Below the pieces are notes generated by a model. The model was given only the letters and a program-made list of their open reading frames with translations. It was not told the origin of the DNA and ran no database searches. From the NCBI GenBank assembly GCA_910579015.1, contig CAJTRO010000056.1:1-21255 (forward strand): DNA of 21,255 nt. Reading direction: 5' to 3'. Shown here in pieces: positions 9,239 to 15,997 of the stretch; positions within the stretch are counted from its first letter, which is position 1, and the number at the start of each line of letters is the position of its first letter. This stretch comes from an uncultured Dorea sp. Lineage in GTDB: Bacteria; Bacillota_A; Clostridia; Lachnospirales; Lachnospiraceae. The position numbers and the translations under genes are program-made.

Positions 9239-9575
9239 TTCGCTCCCTCCTTTCCTTCTGCTTCTTCATCAGATCAAAGATTCCCCGGCCTTTTGTATTC
9301 ATGCCTGACTTTTCTTCTGGTCTCAGGATTTCATTTATACATTTCTCATAATCGAAAAACTGCTTGAAATTCCCATATACCGGTACCATCTTCCTTTTTC
9401 CGGACTTCTTTTTTGCCTTTATCTCCCTGTTCAGCCATGCCTGCAGATGGAGCTCGTATTCTCTGTCTGCCCGCCTCAGCCTGAATGCCGTCATGCGCAG
9501 ACCATACTCATACAGAGTCATCCGGTCAATCTCAGCAAAATCATTCATCCCAAGAAAACGCATACTGTTGAGCAC
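9225..9575 (-). CDS. Second tail assembly chaperone frame (gpT-like extension)
   Basis: These 116 residues lie between the first chaperone and the tape measure, the place of the gpGT extension in siphoviruses. The GTG at 9575 overlaps the TAG of the upstream gene and has no good ribosome site. The same frame is open upstream to about 9698, that is 123 nt inside the first chaperone gene, in the -1 frame. This fits expression as a -1 frameshift fusion of about 255-260 residues. The content, rich in basic and aromatic residues (MRFLGMNDFAEIDRMTLYEYGLR), matches the Gp15/bacteriophage chaperone extension type. In related phages the fusion binds the tape measure during assembly. Separate translation from GTG cannot be excluded. 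Confidence 0.7.
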   Translation of the reverse strand: MLNSMRFLGMNDFAEIDRMTLYEYGLRMTAFRLRRADREYELHLQAWLNREIKAKKKSGKRKMVPVYGNFKQFFDYEKCINEILRPEEKSGMNTKGRGIFDLMKKQKERRERIGKL

Positions 9576-9997
9576 TATCTCTTCATAGACTTCTTTGGAA
9601 TCTCCCTGCCCGCCTTCTCCGCTTCCTTCCTGGCCTTCTCCTTTTCCTCCTCTTCCTTCAGATTCGCTTCCAACTCCCCCAGCTTTGCCCTGGTAGCGTT
9701 AGACCTCCTGAGTTCCTCTATAACTTCATCAAACAGAACATCTATATTTTCCGCATCATCCAAATACTCATCCACGTCAGCCTGGGACGGCCTCTTCTCC
9801 TCCGCACATGTCCCCAGATAGAGAAACTCCGACAGCGCCACCGGATCGCCAGTCAAAAGCTTTGGAACCTGCGTCTCAACCCCAAGTCCGAATTTCACAC
9901 TCGTATTATTCTGGACGTAATATTTCTCATCCAGCTTCCTGACAAAACCAATTCCAAATTTTACCCCGTATTCTATATCTTTGATCTTCAAGATCAT
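9575..9997 (-). CDS. Tail assembly chaperone (gpG-like)
   Basis: This is a 140-residue protein between the major tail protein and the tape measure. It starts LKIKDIEYGVKFGIGFVRKLDEKY, typical of the Firmicutes phage tail assembly chaperone family, and ends in a highly charged Glu/Lys helix. The ATG at 9997 is preferred because GAGGAGG lies eight bases upstream; an in-frame TTG six bases earlier is less well placed. It keeps tape measure protein soluble while the tube polymerises, and probably also provides the N-terminus of a frameshift fusion. The stop codon TAG overlaps the GTG of the next frame. Confidence 0.85.
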   Translation of the reverse strand: MILKIKDIEYGVKFGIGFVRKLDEKYYVQNNTSVKFGLGVETQVPKLLTGDPVALSEFLYLGTCAEEKRPSQADVDEYLDDAENIDVLFDEVIEELRRSNATRAKLGELEANLKEEEEKEKARKEAEKAGREIPKKSMKR

Positions 9998-10046
9998 TCC
10001 CAATTCCTCCTCTTATTTCTGAATCATCTATACACATAAAGCAGTA

Positions 10047-10070
10047 AGGAGAGCTGTGATCCGCCCTCCT
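10047..10070 (-). terminator. Stem-loop after the major tail gene, possible attenuator or RNA stabiliser
   Basis: The minus strand reads AGGAGGGC, an 8-base loop, then GCTCTCCT: eight pairs with one G-U. It overlaps the stop codon of the major tail gene and lies before the chaperone ribosome site. The following TTACTGCTTT is a poor U-tract, so full termination is unlikely. It may protect or limit the mRNA so that tail tube protein is made in excess. Confidence 0.35.
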
Positions 10071-10593
10071 AAGCTCCACTGGTCTTCTTCGTGTCCGCGA
10101 ACACGTAGTCTGCAATCTCCTGCTGCTCCACAGTAACGGTCACGTCTCCACGCTTTCCGCTTCCATTGATCCCAAAGGTCAGTGAACATTCTACATAATC
10201 CTCTGCGGAAGAATTCTTCTCAAACTCCGTCAGATAACCCTGGAAATACATTCCCTTAAATTTGTTTTCTCCCGTATCTGCCGGTTCTGCAAGATTCGCC
10301 TCCCAGATCTCGATCAGCTCATCACTGTCCATGGCATCCTCCAGCTTATCCACCATCTTGTCACCCTTTGACAGGATGCTGGTAGCCGTGATCTCCACCT
10401 CCGCAGTTCCCGGTGTCCGGATAGAACCGTCCTTTGTGGCAGTTGAATCCGCATCCTTACTCTTGGAACGTCCATTCTCTGTTGTAAATGCAAGGATTAT
10501 CCCGTCATCCGTGGCCGCATCCTTCTTAATCCGGTACAGATATACCAGTTTTTTCCCCTGTACTGCTTCCGCAAATAACTGTAAATTATACAT
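10069..10593 (-). CDS. Major tail (tube) protein, TP901-1 type
   Basis: This 174-residue protein contains the features of phi13/TP901-1-type major tail proteins: an N-terminal strand (KKLVYLYRI), a central SIRTPGTAEVEITATSIL block, ELIEIWEANL, and MYFQGYLTEFEKNSSAEDYVE. It polymerises into the tail tube. The N-terminus is MYNLQLFAEA, so the LQLFA motif (residues 4-8) matches the cleavage signal of Prp proteases, as in the scaffold and capsid of this phage. It has a good ribosome site (AAGGAAGGG) and is followed by a stem-loop. Confidence 0.9.
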   Translation of the reverse strand: MYNLQLFAEAVQGKKLVYLYRIKKDAATDDGIILAFTTENGRSKSKDADSTATKDGSIRTPGTAEVEITATSILSKGDKMVDKLEDAMDSDELIEIWEANLAEPADTGENKFKGMYFQGYLTEFEKNSSAEDYVECSLTFGINGSGKRGDVTVTVEQQEIADYVFADTKKTSGA

Positions 10594-10611
10594 ATTTACC
10601 CTTCCTTTCTT

Positions 10612-10995
10612 CTAGCTGAACCAAAACTCCACTTCCAGTATCCCATGGAGAAGCGGCTGCTTCGTTGTTGTGTCCGCCAATATCCTCTGGTTTATATTTT
10701 CTACCATCCAGGAAAAATCCGGTGTATGCTCCAGACTCCTGCAGATTCCCTTGATCTCAAGCAACATTGCTGAGACCGTCCCCCGTTTCCTTGGTGTACT
10801 GCCCCATACATGATTTGTCTGATACACCGTTCCAAATACCGCATTCTTATTAGTCCGGTCAGTCTGCTGGCTGTCAGCCAGATACACAAAAGGATATGGT
10901 ACCTCCCCTGGCGGAAGCCCGCCGTCATACACGTCATATCCCCGTTTCCTGATCTCTGTCAATAACCATGTAAATAATTCCTGCTGTGGATCCAT
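10612..10995 (-). CDS. Tail terminator / tail completion protein
   Basis: This is a 127-residue protein starting MDPQQELFTWLLTEIRKRGYDVYDG. An earlier ATG in frame at 11055 would overlap the upstream gene, and GTGAGGGG sits before the ATG at 10995, so that start is chosen. Its features (PPGEVPYPFVYLADSQQTDRTNK, and a YQTNHVWGS strand) fit the gp17/DUF-type tail completion proteins that cap the tail tube and join it to the head. Position between the HK97-gp10-like gene and the major tail protein supports this. Confidence 0.75.
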   Translation of the reverse strand: MDPQQELFTWLLTEIRKRGYDVYDGGLPPGEVPYPFVYLADSQQTDRTNKNAVFGTVYQTNHVWGSTPRKRGTVSAMLLEIKGICRSLEHTPDFSWMVENINQRILADTTTKQPLLHGILEVEFWFS

Positions 10996-11005
10996 ACACG
11001 TCCCC

Positions 11006-11341
11006 TCACTTTGTAAGCCGGTCCATATCCCGCCTGAACTGCTCCTTCTGCTCATTAAACGCCGGTCGCATGTAGGGCTGCGCTTCCATGTATCTGGTTC
11101 CCCATTCTACATATGACGCATACTCTGCCGTCGCTTCAGATTCAGCCGTAAGACCTCTGTCAGAGATATCAAGCCGGATACTCCGTTTCAGATTCCCCGT
11201 ATCCACAGGGGCATTCCGCTGCATCTTTACCTGAAGCTCTGCCCCGTTCTGCTTCACAATCCGTTTTACTGCACTCATATCCATTTTCTTATCCAGTGCA
11301 AGCTTCAACTCATTGACGCCTTTTAACTTAACTGCCATCAC
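11006..11341 (-). CDS. HK97 gp10-like head-tail joining protein
   Basis: This is a 111-residue protein with the family pattern: KGVNELKLALDKK at the start, NAPVDTGNLKRSIR in the middle (residues 44-57), AEYASYVEWGTRYMEAQPYMRPAF in the second half. The VDTG-NLK-S and YVE-GT motifs are the most conserved parts of HK97 gp10. It acts in head-tail connection or tail completion. The start overlaps the upstream stop by four bases (ATGA), indicating coupled translation. Confidence 0.88.
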   Translation of the reverse strand: MMAVKLKGVNELKLALDKKMDMSAVKRIVKQNGAELQVKMQRNAPVDTGNLKRSIRLDISDRGLTAESEATAEYASYVEWGTRYMEAQPYMRPAFNEQKEQFRRDMDRLTK

Positions 11342-11640
11342 TGCACCTCACTGACAATAAACACCTGTTTGTTTCGCAACTCCCTGGAAAGGTCCACACA
11401 GTACAACTTGCCCCCGATGCGAAGCCTGTTAAATGCCTTTCCGTAAAACCTCTGCAGACGGACCACCTTACATCCCTGCTGGATCTCCCCGTAAACCAGA
11501 TTCAGCGTATCCGCTCCAGCATCCGTCACGTTCGCATACCGCATTTCCTCTTCGATGCTTTCCTCTCCGTAATCACCGGTGGATCCCTCATATTCTCCTG
11601 ACTGTACTCTCTGAAAATATACAGGCGTATCAAACCTCAT
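11338..11640 (-). CDS. Head closure / head-tail adaptor protein
   Basis: This is a 100-residue protein beginning MRFDTPVYFQRV. A longer frame to 11691 exists, but the ATG at 11640 overlaps the previous stop as ATGA and has GGGGAGGG upstream, so it is preferred. The pattern (mixed beta sequence, EEMRYANVTDAGADTLNLVYG, then KLYCVDLSRELRNKQVFIVSEVQ) and position second after capsid match SPP1 gp16-like head closure proteins. These seal the portal-adaptor channel after packaging. The identification rests on gene order and size. Confidence 0.7.
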   Translation of the reverse strand: MRFDTPVYFQRVQSGEYEGSTGDYGEESIEEEMRYANVTDAGADTLNLVYGEIQQGCKVVRLQRFYGKAFNRLRIGGKLYCVDLSRELRNKQVFIVSEVQ

Positions 11641-11996
11641 AAGAACCGGAACCCTCCCCTTCTTGAATTCTGCTTCCTGGCATCCAGCCACGCATTGATT
11701 TCATCCATGAACCCCGCGAAATCATTACTGCTAAAGTGCTGGGTTTCCCCCTCCACGTTATTGATCGTCATCCCTTCCGAACCAATACGGTTAAAACGGA
11801 TGACCGCCGCCTCTGTAACAATATGCTCCATCTCAGGAGGCGGATCAAGGCCGCCAAGCAGTACCTTAAGTCTTGCCCTGGCAGAATCCAGGAGCCAGTT
11901 CAGTTTTTTATCCTGGGAACTGTCCTCTGGATACATGCCAAGCAGCATCTTCAAATTCTCCAGTGCCTGATTGTCTTCCGATATCTCATCACGCAT
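11637..11996 (-). CDS. Head-tail connector (gp6/gp15-like adaptor)
   Basis: This 119-residue protein has an all-helical start (ALENLKMLLGMYPEDSSQDKKLNWLLDSARARLKVLLG), then HIVTEAAVIRFNRIGSEGMTINNVEGET and an aromatic C-terminal helix. That is the pattern of Phage_connect_1 adaptors that bind below the portal ring. AGGAGG lies six bases before the ATG. It directly follows the major capsid gene, as expected. Confidence 0.85.
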   Translation of the reverse strand: MRDEISEDNQALENLKMLLGMYPEDSSQDKKLNWLLDSARARLKVLLGGLDPPPEMEHIVTEAAVIRFNRIGSEGMTINNVEGETQHFSSNDFAGFMDEINAWLDARKQNSRRGGFRFL

Positions 11997-12006
11997 ATGC
12001 CGCCTC

Positions 12007-13206
12007 CTATGCCTTCGCTGTCACAGTCGCCTTTCCTGCATTCACCACATGGTAGGATGCATCACACTCCGCCACTACAATCTCGCTTCCGGTAACGGCC
12101 GTAATATCAGACGTACCGTCCCATACCGTCCATCCCTTCACATTCTGCCCCTTCACCGGAATGTCCAGCATCTCCCCGGTCTTATACTTGTAGGAATTCC
12201 CGCTTGTTACCGCCGGCGTAACGGTAATCTTCGTATCTTCCTGCTTCGTGCCGGCAATACTCGTTACCGTCAGCTTGCCAAGCCCGCCGGATGTCAGCTT
12301 CGCAAAAGCCTCATCCTTCACGATCATAAAACCTACATCCATTGTAACCCTGAGCGCTACCAGTTCCTGTTCATATAGATTCACAGGCGAACCGTCCTCA
12401 TTGGTAAGCGTGGACAGCTGCGCCTCTTCGGAAATCTTGTAATTCATCCCATAAGGAATCCCATAGTACATGTAATCAAAATCTCCGGCATATATTGTTC
12501 CCTTGTCCAGGGATTTCATATCCATCACCGGCTGCCCGTCCAGCGTATTGGCCGACCGGTCATAGATACTTTCCACAACCACGCCATTCTCAATCTTATG
12601 CGCATTCCTCAGCGTGCTCCGGTTCTTCTTGGTGGACAGGAACGCATTTACATCGTAATCCTCATCCGTAAGCATATCCTCCAAGGCAAGAATATTGTCA
12701 TAAGTAAGTCCGCCATCAATCACATTTCCAGTAATCCCCACAGACTTATCTACCGCATGGAGGAATGGATTCTCCACGTTCAGGATTGCCGCATTATCGA
12801 ATTTCTTATAGAATGCCTCCGCAATCTTCGGCTTCATCACCTCAAAGAAATCCGACATCTTATAATGCAGGAACTCCCTGGAACATGGGATGATAACGCC
12901 CAGCTTCTTCGCAACCATCTTCACCTGCAGCCACTGGGCCTTTGATGTCCTGATCTTCTCGCCCTCGCCTACCCAGTAGGCGCCCGGTCCTTTTGCAAAA
13001 TATTCGAACTTCTTTTCCTTCGAATCCATCTCTTCATACTTCGCAAGCCGCATGACCTTGCTGTTCTCCATAATCTCTTTCAGAATCAGATTGTGGTATT
13101 TCTCCGGAATGGATCCATCCTTATGTTCAAATACGGTTACGTTGTCCGGATTCCAGGTCTGAGCAAATAACTGCAGCCTCGTTTTCAATTTTCTGTTTTT
13201 ATTCAT
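12007..13206 (-). CDS. Major capsid protein (HK97 fold) with N-terminal Prp site and C-terminal add-on domain
   Basis: This is a 399-residue shell protein following the scaffold. Residues 1-15 end in LQLFA (11-15), a predicted Prp cleavage site, so the mature protein would start at Gln16. Residues about 30-310 read as an HK97-type capsid protein: EIMENSKVMRLAKYEEM, KFEYFAKGPGAYWVGEGEKI, an E-loop-like strand region, then GVIIPCSREFLHY, FLSTKKNRSTLRNAH and LVALRVTMDVGFMIVKDEAFAKL. Residues 310-399 are a separate beta-rich domain (KLTVTSIAGT, KITVTPAVTSG, KGWTVWDG, GKATVTAKA), Ig-like in appearance and probably displayed on the capsid surface. The start is supported by AGGAGG upstream. Confidence 0.9.
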   Translation of the reverse strand: MNKNRKLKTRLQLFAQTWNPDNVTVFEHKDGSIPEKYHNLILKEIMENSKVMRLAKYEEMDSKEKKFEYFAKGPGAYWVGEGEKIRTSKAQWLQVKMVAKKLGVIIPCSREFLHYKMSDFFEVMKPKIAEAFYKKFDNAAILNVENPFLHAVDKSVGITGNVIDGGLTYDNILALEDMLTDEDYDVNAFLSTKKNRSTLRNAHKIENGVVVESIYDRSANTLDGQPVMDMKSLDKGTIYAGDFDYMYYGIPYGMNYKISEEAQLSTLTNEDGSPVNLYEQELVALRVTMDVGFMIVKDEAFAKLTSGGLGKLTVTSIAGTKQEDTKITVTPAVTSGNSYKYKTGEMLDIPVKGQNVKGWTVWDGTSDITAVTGSEIVVAECDASYHVVNAGKATVTAKA

Positions 13207-13220
13207 CTTCCTACATCCTC

Positions 13221-13919
13221 CTAATTCTTAATAATCCTGTTTTCATTCGCCATCTTTCTGATTGATGACAACCCTCTGCGTGATCCAATGAACTGCCCGC
13301 CCTCCGGTGGCGTGGTCTGCCTGGCCTTCGCCTTGACCGCCTCTGTGATCCCCGCGTCCCACACTTTCTTGATCTCAGCAATCGCCTCCTTGATCTTCTT
13401 TGCATCGGAAATCGTTACTAGGGACTCCGCAAAAACAAGAGGAAGTGTCTGCTCCTGCAGCTCCTTTCTAACCTCTACCAGAAGCTTTTCCCGTTCGAAT
13501 GCCGCCTTCTCTGCTTCGAATTCCCTCCGCTCCTTCTGCTGCAGGTACTTCTCCCGCTCTTCTTTGGTCATCTTCGCCAGCTTCTCGGCCTCGGATACCC
13601 TGTCATCCGCCGCGCTCTCCCATTCTTCCCGCGCGCGGATCACCGCCGCGTCGACGGCAGCCTGTACACGCTTATCAAATTCAGACCGGTTTCCCTCCTG
13701 CCCAAGAAAATCATCAAACGACAGCCGCTTATCATCACCATCATCGGAATCATCGCCAGAACCGTCATCGCCATCATCGTCATCACCGTCATCGGGATCG
13801 CCACCGTCGTCATCAGAACCACCAGAGCCGTCTCCTGCAAATAGCTGTAACCTGCTTCTGGGAACGAAACGCTTTGCCTCCGCCCTCTTGAGCAATGCCT
13901 TTACCGCTTTGTTACACAT
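13221..13919 (-). CDS. Scaffold protein (DUF4355/GP20-like) with Prp site
   Basis: This is a 232-residue protein just before the capsid gene. Residues 24-28 are LQLFA, a predicted Prp cleavage site. Residues 29-64 are an almost pure Gly/Asp/Ser linker. The rest is charged coiled coil (EEWESAADDRVSEAEKLAKMTKEEREKYLQQ) and ends with GLSSIRKMANENRII, typical of phage scaffolds. The scaffold guides capsid assembly and is then lost; removal of the N-terminus may help its release. GAGAGG lies upstream of the ATG. Confidence 0.87.
   Translation of the reverse strand: MCNKAVKALLKRAEAKRFVPRSRLQLFAGDGSGGSDDDGGDPDDGDDDDGDDGSGDDSDDGDDKRLSFDDFLGQEGNRSEFDKRVQAAVDAAVIRAREEWESAADDRVSEAEKLAKMTKEEREKYLQQKERREFEAEKAAFEREKLLVEVRKELQEQTLPLVFAESLVTISDAKKIKEAIAEIKKVWDAGITEAVKAKARQTTPPEGGQFIGSRRGLSSIRKMANENRIIKN
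13728..13835 (-). repeat. GAT/GAC-rich repeat coding an acidic linker
   Basis: The stretch repeats GAT/GAC and GGT/GGC codons and encodes Asp/Gly/Ser only, apart from one Pro, directly after the LQLFA site of the scaffold. It is prone to slippage in copying and to length variation. Confidence 0.8.
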
Positions 13920-13939
13920 TTCTCTTACCTCTCTTTCTT

Positions 13940-14227
13940 TTATGCTGTCCGGACATAGTCCGGGAACTCATCAGCAATCATACAGATGCCAATGAAAAAG
14001 GAATCCACCAGAGTCTTTGATCTCTCCGATAGATTCCCGTATTGTATATCAGCCCTTCCGGGCGATATCTCGTATTCAATTGCATCCTCCGTCAGACTCT
14101 CAATGGATCCGACTAAAGTCTGACATAATGCCGTCACACCGGCACACACCACATCCCGGCCTGGCTGGTCATAACCGGAATGTCCTGTCACTGTAGTCCT
14201 GTCACTGCGGACGCTTACCTCAATCAA
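13940..14227 (-). CDS. prp: Prp-family cysteine protease
   Basis: This 95-residue protein has the full Prp signature: catalytic His16 in TGHSGYDQPGRD and catalytic Cys28 in DVVCAGVTALCQTL. In Firmicutes, Prp removes the N-terminal extension of ribosomal protein L27 at an LQFFA-type site, and staphylococcal Prp also trims phage capsid and scaffold. Here the gene sits immediately before a scaffold and capsid gene that both carry LQLFA, so a phage-encoded copy serving virion maturation is the likely role. Start is TTG at 14227, with AAAGGGTGAT upstream. It follows a terminator, so its transcription needs read-through or antitermination. Confidence 0.9.
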   Translation of the reverse strand: MIEVSVRSDRTTVTGHSGYDQPGRDVVCAGVTALCQTLVGSIESLTEDAIEYEISPGRADIQYGNLSERSKTLVDSFFIGICMIADEFPDYVRTA

Positions 14228-14264
14228 ACTGCATCACCCTTTCTTTTCTAAAAATAAACATAAG

Positions 14265-14295
14265 AAAACCACCGGGCAAAATGACTGGTGGCTTT
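14265..14295 (-). terminator. Intrinsic terminator after the toxin/immunity cassette
   Basis: The minus strand reads AAAGCCACC, a 13-base loop, GGTGGTTTT, then CTTATGTTTATTTTT: nine pairs including one G-U, followed by a U-rich tail. It overlaps the stop codon of the small acidic gene. It lies inside the structural operon, between the MuF cassette and the Prp-scaffold-capsid genes. Confidence 0.7.
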
Positions 14296-14495
14296 TATTC
14301 CATATGCCTTGCAAATCTAATCCCATCACATATCATAAACAAATGCTCCATTGCGTCTGATTCCGTAAGGTATGCTTTTTCTTCTTCTGAAAGGTTTTCT
14401 GTCTCCTTCTCAATCTCCTTTTCGAATTCCAACCATTCTTTCTCACTGCCTTTGAAATCATAAATATTTCTTACCAGTTCTTCTATATGCGTCAT
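14295..14495 (-). CDS. Small acidic protein, candidate immunity protein for the MuF toxin domain
   Basis: This 66-residue protein was not recognised as a known family. It contains 19 Asp/Glu against 8 Lys/Arg and is mostly helical (EKEWLEFEKEIEKETENLSEEEKAYL), with a C-terminal part AMEHLFMICDGIRFARHME. Its ATG overlaps the stop of the MuF gene by four bases (ATGA), so the two are translationally coupled. It shares the low GC content of the toxin-domain part of that gene and ends in its own terminator. A small acidic gene directly behind a toxin-domain gene is the usual form of an immunity gene. The function is inference; a minor head-assembly protein is the alternative. Confidence 0.65.
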   Translation of the reverse strand: MTHIEELVRNIYDFKGSEKEWLEFEKEIEKETENLSEEEKAYLTESDAMEHLFMICDGIRFARHME

Positions 14496-15997
14496 TTATG
14501 CCCCTTTAATTCCGACAATAAAAATTCCAACCTGCTACGCTCTTCACTTGATATATTATCCTTCTGTAAAAATTTGTTAACTCTTCCTTCAAGCCAATTA
14601 TACCTTCTCTCCAATGATTTTGCAAATAGTGCTGTAGAAAAATCCAATGCATTATCACGTATTCCTGCAAGTTCATTTATTTCATACAAAATTTGAACCT
14701 TTGGATTTTTGTTCGCTTTAAACGGTATATTTTCATTTGCGCATATTTCTCTGGCTAAAAGTTCTACAGACGCTTCTTCCATACTCCCATATCGAATATA
14801 GGTTATAGGATTCATATAACTTGCAGAGCACGAATGCAGAAGTTCATGCACAATCGTTCTCCTCTGACAGTCTGATTTTAGCAAAATGTCACAGGACCAT
14901 TTCTTTTGTCCACTAATTCTTCTCTTTTTGCACTGTTCATCATCTATTTCTATCCTTCCACTCCACTGACTATCACGTACTGTATACTTTTGAATCATTT
15001 TGCTATATTCATTTGCAATCTTTTGAAGTTGCTTTTGTGATCTCTTTATACGCAAGTTTCTCTCATTTGAATCTTCTGGATATTGTACTGCCATCCACTT
15101 CTCAATCTCGCTTCTCTCGATATACGCGGCTGTACTGCACCGGCAGTTCGGATGCATCGGTGGCGCATTCTCCCCTGGCATCATATCTTTAACTCTGAAA
15201 TGCTTTCCGTCCAGATCCTTACAAATCCCACAAGCCGTCCCAAGAGCAATGAATTCGTACTGATCATATCCACTTCTTTCGAAAGACTGCTTCTGGGCTT
15301 CGGTCTGTACTCGGGCCAGTTCGGTACGCAACAAGCGTTCCGCATCTGATCTTCGGACTCCAAATAATTTCACAAGGTGCCTGGCCAGTACCCTGGGATG
15401 TTTCCCTTGTATCAGTCCCGTCTGCAGAAGCTTGGACAACTCCGCCTTCATCATATCCTGATACATCCAGATCCGGTCAGAAAACCTGGCATTGTGGAAA
15501 GACGCATTTACAATCGAGTGAGCCGCCTTCTCGTTATTCCCGACTGTACTCCCCAGAATCCCTGCCTGCCTCTCAAACTCGTCCAGTGTCCTTTTCGTCA
15601 ATACTTGGTCAAAATACTTCTGCAGATCGTTAAATCCGTCCACCAGTTCCAAGCCGATATTCGCTTTCAGCATCTCCAACCGATTGATCTTCATGGTTGC
15701 ATTATAAAGGCGCATTTCCTCATTTGCTTCAACAGAGAAATCCTTATCCTTCACATATTTGGCAGCCTTGCGCCCATATTCTTCAATGTCTAGCTTAGAT
15801 ACCCGCTTTTTCGCCTCTGACAGCGTGATTCCATCCTTTTTCGCATATCTGGTATAGAATCCATCGATCTCTTTCTGGATCTGGTCCATCATATAGCCGT
15901 AAATCTCACTGATACGCTTCTGATACTCTGCCTCACTCGTGATATTATGCCTTAGTTGTTCCTGCTCCCTGCGTTTCCAGTATTCGTGACTGTCCAT
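14492..15997 (-). CDS. MuF/SPP1-gp7-like head morphogenesis protein fused to a metallopeptidase-like toxin domain
   Basis: This is a 501-residue protein directly after the portal gene, the position of SPP1 gp7 and Mu gpF. Residues about 170-295 are the MuF domain: RRSDAERLLRTELARVQTEAQ, then C256-x-x-C259 and MHPNCRC (residues 281-287). Plain versions end near residue 300. Here a further 200 residues follow, containing VHELLH (HExxH; H384, E385, H388) and a Glu pair at 407-408, about 20 residues after the second His, the spacing of gluzincin zinc peptidases. The added part is much more AT-rich: 18 G/C of 60 at 14521-14580 against 37 of 60 at 15121-15180. MuF proteins with variable toxin C-termini are known from temperate phages of Firmicutes, carried in the virion. 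A capsid-maturation protease is the alternative role. Confidence 0.85.
   Translation of the reverse strand: MDSHEYWKRREQEQLRHNITSEAEYQKRISEIYGYMMDQIQKEIDGFYTRYAKKDGITLSEAKKRVSKLDIEEYGRKAAKYVKDKDFSVEANEEMRLYNATMKINRLEMLKANIGLELVDGFNDLQKYFDQVLTKRTLDEFERQAGILGSTVGNNEKAAHSIVNASFHNARFSDRIWMYQDMMKAELSKLLQTGLIQGKHPRVLARHLVKLFGVRRSDAERLLRTELARVQTEAQKQSFERSGYDQYEFIALGTACGICKDLDGKHFRVKDMMPGENAPPMHPNCRCSTAAYIERSEIEKWMAVQYPEDSNERNLRIKRSQKQLQKIANEYSKMIQKYTVRDSQWSGRIEIDDEQCKKRRISGQKKWSCDILLKSDCQRRTIVHELLHSCSASYMNPITYIRYGSMEEASVELLAREICANENIPFKANKNPKVQILYEINELAGIRDNALDFSTALFAKSLERRYNWLEGRVNKFLQKDNISSEERSRLEFLLSELKGHK

Noticed and set aside
13728..13835. Short regular repeats that could suggest a CRISPR array or satellite
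   Set aside because: The unit is a codon-level GAT/GGT repetition in frame, coding an acidic linker; no spacer structure.
13288..13995. A 235-codon plus-strand frame over scaffold and protease genes
   Set aside because: It is the reverse complement of the Asp/Glu/Lys-rich scaffold, giving a Ser/Pro-rich product without any recognisable domain.
14228..14264. Possible promoter for the protease-scaffold-capsid genes
   Set aside because: Only a T-rich terminator tail is present; no -35/-10 pair could be made out.
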